From Sphingobacteriia bacterium (lineage in GTDB: Bacteria > Bacteroidota > Bacteroidia > NS11-12g > UBA955), in the NCBI GenBank assembly GCA_021151535.1, contig JAGKXC010000095.1:1-6959 (forward strand): a stretch of 6,959 nt of DNA, given 5' to 3'. Shown in pieces: positions 1 to 5,354 of the stretch. The notes under the pieces are model-generated. The model was not told the DNA's origin. It was given only the letters and a program-made list of their open reading frames with translations, and did not search any database. The stretch's first letter is position 1. Each line of letters starts with the position of its first letter. The position numbers and the translations under genes were made by a program.

Positions 1-142
1 GGGTATATAGCAAATTGTTGGTTATCATTTCATCGAAAATTCACCATTATTTATTTAGTTTTTAATTTTTTAATGAATAATTAAATTGTCTTTCAAAAAA
101 TCTACTCATTCTTGATAACTAGCATATTGTTTTCATAACTGC

Positions 143-173
143 TTGAATTTCTGCTGGATATTCCTCAAATTTG
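143..173 (+). promoter_or_regulatory. Weak candidate promoter for the Usp-like gene
   Basis: A TTG at 143-145 is followed after 20 nt by CAAATTTG at 166-173. This differs at one specified base from the Bacteroidota -7 element TAnnTTTG, and the spacing falls in the range known for flavobacterial promoters (TTG-N17-23-TAnnTTTG). Transcription would start near 180, leaving a leader of only about a dozen bases that is essentially the ribosome binding site. The match is imperfect in AT-rich DNA, so it could be chance. The rest of 1-142 shows only AT-rich sequence with no gene I can support. Confidence 0.25.
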
Positions 174-178
174 TTTTT

Positions 179-187
179 AAAGGAGGT
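179..187 (+). promoter_or_regulatory. Strong Shine-Dalgarno sequence
   Basis: AAAGGAGGT lies 5-6 nt before the ATG at 193, a near-perfect complement to the 16S rRNA 3' end at optimal spacing. It fixes the start of the downstream gene. It stands out because none of the other five starts in this window (1357, 2140, 2688, 3917, 5355) has a comparable motif, as is usual in Bacteroidota. CCTC at 163-166 could pair with GAGG at 183-186, but only four base pairs form, so sequestration is doubtful. Confidence 0.8.
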
Positions 188-192
188 CGCTT

Positions 193-996
193 ATGAATGA
201 AAATTCTACTGAAAAAATTTACTTTTCATTCGACAGTGCTGCACAATTAGCGGTGGTAAGAGAAGCGGTTGCTTATCTGGCTCGAGCTTTTAGGTTTCCC
301 ATGGTATGGGTAAAAGGTTCTGATGCTGGTAGTTTTGATCAGATGGGGGTAGATGAAGTGAAAAATGATTTTCGCTTGCGCTATGGAATCAGCCTAGAAG
401 TTCAAAATGAAAAAGGCAATTGCTGGCAAGCCATACAGTCAGCGGTGAAGAAAGAAAAACCATTTCTCAATTTAATTGCTTCGGATGTTCAATCTGAAGG
501 ATTATTGGGAGGTGGGATGAGGAGTTGGACAACCAAAGTAAATGTTCCAACGTTGTTTCTCAATCAAGATGCACAATGGCAAAATCCCGACATGTTATTC
601 ATGCCTTTGGATGTGGCATCAGAGACTAGACAGAAATTTGGATGTGTTGCAAAAATTGCTTCAAAAACCCGGAGTATGATCGCAGTAAAGGGGGTTTTGA
701 AAAAGAAAGATGAAGAGGAATCTCATCTTTTGAATGTTTATGTAGTACAAGCTAACAATTTCATGGTAGACAGAGGTATTTTAGTAAAAGACCTAGGTGT
801 ATCGGAGTCGCAAGATCTTGTGTCTGAAATTATGAATTCGGCGCTGGAGATGCGTAACAAATGGTTATGTATTTTAAGTAATCCGGAAGGTGGGTTGAAA
901 AAATCATGTTTTCAACAACTTTGTGAAAATGCTGGATTTCCATTGTTGTTAATTCCTTTTCAGGAGGTTATTGGCACTGGGGGATCTGGTTATTGA
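193..996 (+). CDS. Degenerate tandem universal-stress-protein-like protein
   Basis: This is a 267-aa soluble protein with no signal peptide or membrane segment. It looks like two repeats of a Usp-like alpha/beta domain. Residues 9-42 (strand, Asp14, helix, then PMVWVKG) align by eye with 134-167 (strand, Asp140, helix, then SMIAVKG). Residues about 91-124 (strand, loop, helix, NVPTLFLN) parallel 225-254 (strand, loop, helix, AGFPLLLIP). Two-domain Usp proteins of about 270-280 aa are common in Bacteroidota and act in stress responses, often binding ATP. Asp14 and Asp140 sit where Usp proteins keep an ATP-contacting Asp, but the glycine-rich motif G-2x-G-9x-G-S/T is not preserved: the expected glycines map to about Ala97, Gln100 and Arg110 in half 1, and half 2 has no match. 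ATP binding is therefore unlikely, and a structural or sensory role is inferred. The family call rests on repeat pattern, not strong identity. The gene is monocistronic, with its own ribosome binding site and terminator. Confidence 0.6.
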   Translation: MNENSTEKIYFSFDSAAQLAVVREAVAYLARAFRFPMVWVKGSDAGSFDQMGVDEVKNDFRLRYGISLEVQNEKGNCWQAIQSAVKKEKPFLNLIASDVQSEGLLGGGMRSWTTKVNVPTLFLNQDAQWQNPDMLFMPLDVASETRQKFGCVAKIASKTRSMIAVKGVLKKKDEEESHLLNVYVVQANNFMVDRGILVKDLGVSESQDLVSEIMNSALEMRNKWLCILSNPEGGLKKSCFQQLCENAGFPLLLIPFQEVIGTGGSGY

Positions 997-1042
997 GAAA
1001 CTCATTGGCAGTTAATGTTGCTGTTGCAATGGAAAGTACCCT

Positions 1043-1073
1043 AAAAAGGCCATCAATTTGATGGCCTTTTTTT
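1043..1073 (+). terminator. Intrinsic terminator after the Usp-like gene
   Basis: A 13-bp perfect stem (AAAAAGGCCATCA at 1043-1055 pairing with 1059-1071) closes on a 3-nt loop and runs into a T tract ending at 1073. It lies 47 bp after the stop codon at 994-996. Because an A tract precedes the stem, it could also work on the opposite strand, but no minus-strand gene is supported nearby. Confidence 0.9.
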
Positions 1074-1146
1074 GAGGTAATCCTGAATAGAAAAGAATTG
1101 TTATTATTATGTAAGGGCTTTGAGAAATGCATATTTGTTTTTCTGA

Positions 1147-1190
1147 GTTGCGAAAGCTGAAGGTTGTTTTGGGGTTGCGAAAAAAACAAC
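1147..1190 (+). repeat. GTTGCGAAA direct repeat with small hairpin
   Basis: GTTGCGAAA occurs at 1147-1155 and again at 1174-1182, 27 bp apart. The second copy sits in the 12-nt loop of an 8-bp inverted repeat, GTTGTTTT (1163-1170) with AAAACAAC (1183-1190). A regulator-binding pair is conceivable, but the motifs are short and may be chance in low-complexity sequence. Confidence 0.4.
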
Positions 1191-1241
1191 AGGGAGAATG
1201 GAATGTGGGTGGAGAAAAGAATGCTTAAAAGGTAGGTGAAG

Positions 1242-1277
1242 CGTAATCGCCAAGAAAAACGTAATCGCCAAGAAAAA
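1242..1277 (+). repeat. Perfect 2 x 18 bp tandem repeat
   Basis: CGTAATCGCCAAGAAAAA is repeated exactly, head to tail (1242-1259 and 1260-1277), about 80 bp upstream of the Fe-S gene start. Each unit contains ATCGC, a pentamer that recurs three more times before the start codon. It could be a recent slippage duplication or a paired binding site. The period is close to two helical turns (about 21 bp) but short of it. Confidence 0.85.
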
Positions 1278-1356
1278 TGAAATGTGGAATATTTACGTCT
1301 TGTATTATCGCCCTGAATCGCGAAATTGCATCCAATTATCAATCATCGCTTAGAAT

Positions 1357-2130
1357 ATGACGATTAAAACGGTTCAAGATTATATATCAGCGGGGGAAAC
1401 ACCTGAAATTTTGTTTTGGGTAGGTTGCGCTGGAAGTTATGATGAACGCGCTCAGCGAGTGAGCAAAGCTTTTGCTTCGATTTTGGAAAAAGCGCAGGTT
1501 AAATTTGCAATTTTGGGAATTGAGGAAGGATGTACGGGTGATCCGGCGAAACGAGCAGGGAATGAATTCCTTTTTCAAATGCAGGCCTTGCAGAACATTC
1601 AAGTGATGAATGCATATGGTGTTAAACGAATTGTAACTGCTTGCCCACATTGCTTTAATACGCTTAAAAACGAGTATCCTGCGTTGGGCGGAGTATATGA
1701 AGTGGTGCATCATACGCAACTGATTAATGAATTATTGGAAACGGGTAGATTGGCCATTGAGGGTGGTGCATTTAAAGGGAAAAAGATCACCTACCACGAT
1801 TCTTGTTATTTGGGAAGAGCCAACAGGATTTATGAGGCGCCGCGCATGGTAATTGAAAAATTGGATGCGGATTTGGTAGAGATGAAGCGCTGCAAAACCA
1901 ATGGTTTATGTTGTGGAGCGGGTGGTGCTCAAATGTTTAAAGAGGCTGAGCACGGCAATAAAGAAGTAAACGTGGAGAGAACAGAAGATGTAATTGCAAC
2001 GGGTGCGGAAATTGTTGCGGTGAATTGTCCGTTTTGTAACACCATGATTAAAGACGGGACCAAACATTTTGAGAAAGAAGATCAGATCCAGGTTTTGGAC
2101 ATCGCTGAGTTGGTAAATCAATCAATTTAA
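1357..2130 (+). CDS. (Fe-S)-binding protein with two CCG domains (LutA/HdrB type)
   Basis: This 257-aa cytoplasmic protein has two cysteine-rich CCG domains (CX31-39CCX35-36CXXC), the kind that hold noncubane [4Fe-4S] clusters in HdrB and occur in LutA, GlpC and GlcF. Domain 1: Cys24, Cys59-Thr60, Cys96-x2-Cys99, with CTGDPAKRAGNE at 59-70 replacing the usual CCG. Domain 2: Cys150, Cys185-Cys186 in CCGAGG, Cys224-x2-Cys227. Spacings of 34 and 35-37 residues fit the motif. Such proteins move electrons in lactate, glycolate, glycerol-3-phosphate or heterodisulfide redox complexes with a ferredoxin-like or flavoprotein partner. No such partner lies in the window, so the substrate is unknown. LutA is of similar length (about 240 aa), but LutB and LutC are absent. 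The start is firm: an in-frame TAG lies at 1351-1353, directly upstream. No Shine-Dalgarno is seen. The next gene follows after 9 bp, implying co-transcription. Confidence 0.9.
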   Translation: MTIKTVQDYISAGETPEILFWVGCAGSYDERAQRVSKAFASILEKAQVKFAILGIEEGCTGDPAKRAGNEFLFQMQALQNIQVMNAYGVKRIVTACPHCFNTLKNEYPALGGVYEVVHHTQLINELLETGRLAIEGGAFKGKKITYHDSCYLGRANRIYEAPRMVIEKLDADLVEMKRCKTNGLCCGAGGAQMFKEAEHGNKEVNVERTEDVIATGAEIVAVNCPFCNTMIKDGTKHFEKEDQIQVLDIAELVNQSI

Positions 2131-2139
2131 TAGCACATT

Positions 2140-2622
2140 ATGATTTTTGAGGGGATGACTGGCGATAGTCGTGTTTGGCAGTTTGCTGCAAATAGGGCGT
2201 TATCAGAAGAGGAAGAAATTCAATTGAGGGGGGAATTGCAATTGTTTATTGCGAGTTGGCAAGCACATGGTAAGGATTTAACTGCTGCTGCAGATGTTTT
2301 TCATGCGGGAGTTGTTTTGGTGGCGATTGATGAGAGCGCAGAACTGCCTTCTGGTTGCAGTATTGATAAGGTTTTCAGGTTGTTACAACAATGGGGCGCT
2401 GAGAAAAATGTAGATTTTTTTAATAGGTTGTTGGTTACTGTACCATTTTGCAATGCTTGTAAGGTGTATGATCAAGGTCAAGCATCAGCGGCCATGGCAC
2501 TTGGTGATTTAAAAGCGGAACACTTGGTTGTTGACGCGATGTTGCAAAATTTGGCTAAAATTCGCAACAATTGGTATATCCCGTTTTCGCAATCGTGGAT
2601 GGGAAAGAAAATCATTCTGTGA
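2140..2622 (+). CDS. Bacteroidota conserved protein of unknown function (often mislabelled ABC transporter ATPase)
   Basis: This is a 160-aa soluble protein. I recognise it from memory as a small Bacteroidota family whose members share an N-terminal SRVW motif (here residues 10-13), a central SGCSIDK motif (71-77) and a C-terminal QSW (151-153). Databases often call it ABC transporter ATPase, but the protein has no Walker A (GxxxxGKT), no LSGGQ signature and is far too short for a nucleotide-binding domain, so that name is wrong. Cys73 in SGCSIDK and a Cys104-x2-Cys107 pair are potential metal or redox ligands. It starts 9 bp after the Fe-S protein gene; I recall this pairing in related genomes, which suggests a joint role, perhaps as accessory or maturation factor, but this is inference. 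An alternative ATG at 2155 would give MTGDSRVW; the earlier start is preferred because relatives carry about ten residues before SRVW. Confidence 0.8.
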   Translation: MIFEGMTGDSRVWQFAANRALSEEEEIQLRGELQLFIASWQAHGKDLTAAADVFHAGVVLVAIDESAELPSGCSIDKVFRLLQQWGAEKNVDFFNRLLVTVPFCNACKVYDQGQASAAMALGDLKAEHLVVDAMLQNLAKIRNNWYIPFSQSWMGKKIIL

Positions 2623-2687
2623 TTATTACAATATTTTAACTTTTAGTAAGTCATAATCGGCGTAAATTCGCAGTATACTTTAGTACT

Positions 2688-3914
2688 GTGAAAGATCGTA
2701 GAATGCCTATTTTATTCCTAACCATCTTTATTGATTTGTTAGGTTTTGGAATTGTGATTCCCAATTTGGGGCCAATCACCAAAGAATTTGCAATTCATTC
2801 GGATTGGGGAATTTCTCCCAATGTGGCTGTTGGGATTGTAGCGGGATTGTTTTCTATAATTCAATTTATTTTCGCTCCGATTTTCGGTTCGATTTCGGAT
2901 AGAATAGGCAGGAGACCCATTATTTTAGGAAGTATTTTAGCTAATATTTTAGGATATTATTTTCTTGGAATATCGCATACATTTTTAATGCTGCTAATTT
3001 CAAGGGCGATAGCAGGATTTGGTAGTGCCAATATTTCAGCAGCACAAGCTTATATCGCTGATATTACTCCTCCTGCTGAAAGGGCTAAAAGAATGGGGGT
3101 AATAGGTGCTGCATTTGGATTGGGATTTGTTTTTGGGCCATTTATTGGTGGGCAGTTGTATGAATATGGCAATGCTGCTGGCGGAAATGGCTTGCAATGG
3201 ATTGGGTTTTTTACTGCTGCATTATGTGCGTTGAATTTTGTTTTGGCTTGGCGATTGTTGCCTGAGAGCTTGGTAGATAAAGTGAGTGAATACCGCAAGG
3301 TGTCGGATACCTTTAAAGGCTTAATTTCTATTTGGAAGGTGGAAGTGATAGGGGAATTGTTTGTGATTAATTTTATCTATATCGCGGCCTTCAGTATGAT
3401 GCAGGTAAATGGCAGTGTGTTATGGAAAGAGAAATACGGATTGAGCCCCAAAGAAATTGGGTATGTGTTTGCGATTATTGGCATATTTGGAGCAATAGTT
3501 CAAGGAACTTTAATTGGAGTTTTTCAGAAAAAGGTGGGATTGAAGAATATGTTGATTTTCGGATGCCCAATTGTTGCCGTAGGACTTTCAATTATTCCCA
3601 TTGCTCCAACGCGTGAATTGTTTTATTATACCCAAATGACAGCCATTATTTTGCTATCTGTTGGCAATGGGATGTTGATGCCGGCCATCAATTCATTGGT
3701 ATCTCTTAATTCTCCGCCTGATGCACAAGGCAGGATTTTAGGTTTATTGCAAAGTGTTGGATCATTAGCAAGGGCCATAGGTCCGTTGGTAAGTGGATAT
3801 TTATATGATTTGTATATTCCATTGCCTTATTTTTCTGCTGGTGTTTTAATGATTGTTGCTTTGTTTTTGGCGATATTGCTTTCTAGAACTATACAGTTCG
3901 ACGTTAAGAAATAA
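2688..3914 (+). CDS. MFS transporter, TetA-like (DHA1 / TCR-Tet type)
   Basis: This 408-aa inner-membrane protein has about 12 hydrophobic segments, the normal size for a 12-TM drug:H+ antiporter. Landmarks: first helix with IDLLGFGIVIP (15-25, Asp16); motif A GSISDRIGRRP (67-77) in the TM2-TM3 loop, with Asp71 and Arg75-Arg76; RAIAGFGSANISAAQAYIAD (106-125), the motif B region with Arg106; ITPPAERAKRMG (126-137); and motif C-like GxxxGPFIGG at 146-155, typical of drug antiporters. A second-half motif A counterpart is only vaguely seen near 277-290. The substrate cannot be read from sequence. The name TetA-like does not imply tetracycline resistance. The start is GTG at 2688; an in-frame ATG at 2703 (residue 6) would remove only MKDRR and is possible. 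The gene sits 65 bp after the small unknown gene and 2 bp before the glycosyltransferase. Confidence 0.9.
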   Translation: MKDRRMPILFLTIFIDLLGFGIVIPNLGPITKEFAIHSDWGISPNVAVGIVAGLFSIIQFIFAPIFGSISDRIGRRPIILGSILANILGYYFLGISHTFLMLLISRAIAGFGSANISAAQAYIADITPPAERAKRMGVIGAAFGLGFVFGPFIGGQLYEYGNAAGGNGLQWIGFFTAALCALNFVLAWRLLPESLVDKVSEYRKVSDTFKGLISIWKVEVIGELFVINFIYIAAFSMMQVNGSVLWKEKYGLSPKEIGYVFAIIGIFGAIVQGTLIGVFQKKVGLKNMLIFGCPIVAVGLSIIPIAPTRELFYYTQMTAIILLSVGNGMLMPAINSLVSLNSPPDAQGRILGLLQSVGSLARAIGPLVSGYLYDLYIPLPYFSAGVLMIVALFLAILLSRTIQFDVKK

Positions 3915-3916
3915 AG

Positions 3917-5230
3917 ATGAAATCGAAGATTAAAGTGGTACACTTAAATGCAGCTTCGGCCGGAGGCGCATACACGGCGGCTCAGCGTTTGGTGGAAGCT
4001 TTGAATTTGAATGGGGAGGAGATTGAAGCAGAACATTGGGTTTTTGAAGGTGGAAGAGGACATCAACCCAGTTGGGCGAATAATATATTTAAACGGGTTA
4101 TTGCATTTGGTTATCACGCCATAGAGAAATTAGATTTTCTCAGATTTGAAAAGGATAAATCGGTGCGATTTGCTTTTAGTCATGGCCTAACAGGAGTTGA
4201 TGCTAGTGCATGGAAGGCTGTGAAAACAGCCGATATTATTCATTTGCATTGGGTAAATAAAGGATTTTTATCGTTTAAGAGTTTTGAAAAATTATTGGAA
4301 TTAGGGAAACCTGTAGTTTGGACTTGTCATGATTTGTGGCCATTTACAGGTGGATGCTATTGGGGCTGTGAAAACATTGCTATGGGATGTGGGAATTGTG
4401 GTATGTTAAAGCAACCATCAGAAAAGGATCTATCTTGGAGGGTATTTCATCAAAAGGAACGATTATGGGGGGCAAGGTCGAGGTATTTTCTAAAGCAATC
4501 GGAAGTGCATTCTGCTACAACTTCAATGCAATTTGTGTTTCCAAGTTCTTGGTTGATGGATCAAGCGAAATTAAGTTCGATTTCAATTGGGAAGCATTTG
4601 GAGCGTATTCCCAATGTGATTGACACGAATTTCTTTAAACCTGCGGAATCTAATGCGCGGATGGAAATAAGAAAACGCCTTGGGTTTTCAGAAAACAAGC
4701 TTATATTGTTGTTTGCTGCGGCTAACATTAGTGATAAAAGGAAGGGTTTTTCAGATTTTTTAAAAATTGTTGAGCATTTGGATTCTGGAAAGGTAGAAGT
4801 AGCTGTAGTGGGCAGGAATGACAAATTTCAGGGTGAGCTTCCTGGGAATGTAAAGTTGCTAGGATTTCATTCAGATAAGCGGGAGGTTTTGCAATTTTTC
4901 CAAATGGCGGATTTGTTTGTTACTACTGCTAAAGAAGAGAATTTACCAACAACTATTATAGAAAGTTTGAGTTGCGGAACGCCTGTTGGGGCTTATTCAG
5001 TTGGTGGTATACCTCAAATGGTTGATGATGGAATTACCGGGTTTCTGGCAACAAAGGGTGATTGGGAAACTCTAAAATTAAAGATTGAAGAAATGCTTAA
5101 TGATTCATTCACTATTAAGCAAACTAGGGCCGTAAAATGCAGGGAGACAGCCATTGAGCAATATTCTAGCGATGCAGTTGTGGGTAGATATTTAAAGGTA
5201 TACCAAAATGCCATTACTGGCAATAATTAA
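3917..5230 (+). CDS. Glycosyltransferase family 4 (GT-B fold) with cysteine-rich insertion
   Basis: A 437-aa cytosolic or membrane-associated GT4 enzyme that would use a nucleotide sugar to extend a glycan. N-terminal Rossmann domain: KVVHLNAASAGGAYTAAQRL (6-25) with the acceptor-side Gly-Gly loop. The motif HDLWPFTGGCYWGC (138-151) followed by GCGNC (157-161) gives Cys147, Cys151, Cys158 and Cys161, a pattern typical of WcaC-like and other exopolysaccharide GT4 enzymes. The linker IPNVID (231-236) opens the C-terminal donor domain. SDKRKGF (272-278) carries the phosphate-binding Arg275/Lys276, and EX7E is Glu341-x7-Glu349, followed by the usual CGTPV and GITGFL elements. There is no signal peptide. 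The ATG lies 2 bp after the MFS stop codon, so translation is probably coupled. No other polysaccharide genes are in the window, so the product glycan is unknown. Confidence 0.92.
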   Translation: MKSKIKVVHLNAASAGGAYTAAQRLVEALNLNGEEIEAEHWVFEGGRGHQPSWANNIFKRVIAFGYHAIEKLDFLRFEKDKSVRFAFSHGLTGVDASAWKAVKTADIIHLHWVNKGFLSFKSFEKLLELGKPVVWTCHDLWPFTGGCYWGCENIAMGCGNCGMLKQPSEKDLSWRVFHQKERLWGARSRYFLKQSEVHSATTSMQFVFPSSWLMDQAKLSSISIGKHLERIPNVIDTNFFKPAESNARMEIRKRLGFSENKLILLFAAANISDKRKGFSDFLKIVEHLDSGKVEVAVVGRNDKFQGELPGNVKLLGFHSDKREVLQFFQMADLFVTTAKEENLPTTIIESLSCGTPVGAYSVGGIPQMVDDGITGFLATKGDWETLKLKIEEMLNDSFTIKQTRAVKCRETAIEQYSSDAVVGRYLKVYQNAITGNN

Positions 5231-5298
5231 ATTTTATTTCATACCTCTTTCAGTGGTAATTTACTAACTCAGTTATAATTAATAGGTAAAAGTATTTT

Positions 5299-5325
5299 TT
5301 GTCATAAGAAAATGATTTAATTTTG
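5299..5325 (+). promoter_or_regulatory. Candidate Bacteroidota promoter for the secreted protein gene
   Basis: TAATTTTG at 5318-5325 is an exact match to the Bacteroidota -7 element TAnnTTTG. TTG at 5299-5301 (part of a TTTTTTG run) lies 16 nt upstream, one base short of the reported 17-23 range. Transcription would start near 5332 and give a leader of about 23 nt before the ATG at 5355. In this AT-rich gap an exact match could still arise by chance. The 124-bp gap (5231-5354) holds no convincing terminator. Confidence 0.5.
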
Positions 5326-5354
5326 ATTGAATTGTTACTTAAGGCAAACTAGAT

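Larger units (their letters stand above)
1074..1356. other. Gene-free spacer with short repeats
   Basis: This is 283 bp between the terminator and the Fe-S gene with no ORF I believe. It holds two copies of GTTGCGAAA (1147-1155 and 1174-1182), an inverted repeat GTTGTTTT/AAAACAAC (1163-1170 with 1183-1190), an 18-bp tandem repeat (1242-1277), and five copies of ATCGC starting at 1246, 1264, 1307, 1317 and 1345. The gene at 1357 must have its promoter here unless transcription reads through, but I see no clear TAnnTTTG. The closest is CATATTTG at 1130-1137, without a suitably spaced TTG. Confidence 0.6.

Noticed and set aside
60..86. TTTAATT/AATTAAA inverted repeat in the upstream region
   Set aside because: It is made only of A and T in a very AT-rich stretch, so it is weak and expected by chance; there is no U tract or neighbouring gene end to make it a terminator.
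968..1342. Minus-strand ORF of 124 codons over the spacer
   Set aside because: It runs through the strong terminator hairpin and the tandem repeat (which appears as a duplicated FSWRLR peptide), overlaps the end of the Usp-like gene, and shows no domain or ribosome binding site.
1387..1719. Minus-strand ORF opposite the Fe-S gene
   Set aside because: It lies wholly antisense to a gene with clear CCG motifs and has no recognisable protein character.
2674..2687. AGTATACT and AGTACT palindromes just before the MFS start
   Set aside because: They are very short and next to each other in AT-rich DNA. TACTTTAG (2676-2683) resembles a -7 element, but it would leave almost no leader and has no TTG partner at the right distance.
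2688..3914. Reading the MFS gene as a tetracycline resistance determinant
   Set aside because: It shares the general TetA/DHA1 motifs, but many chromosomal transporters of unknown substrate do too, and no tetR-like regulator or mobile element is nearby.
4387..4623. + strand ORF in another frame inside the glycosyltransferase gene
   Set aside because: The main frame carries all GT4 motifs across this stretch; the alternate frame has no family features.
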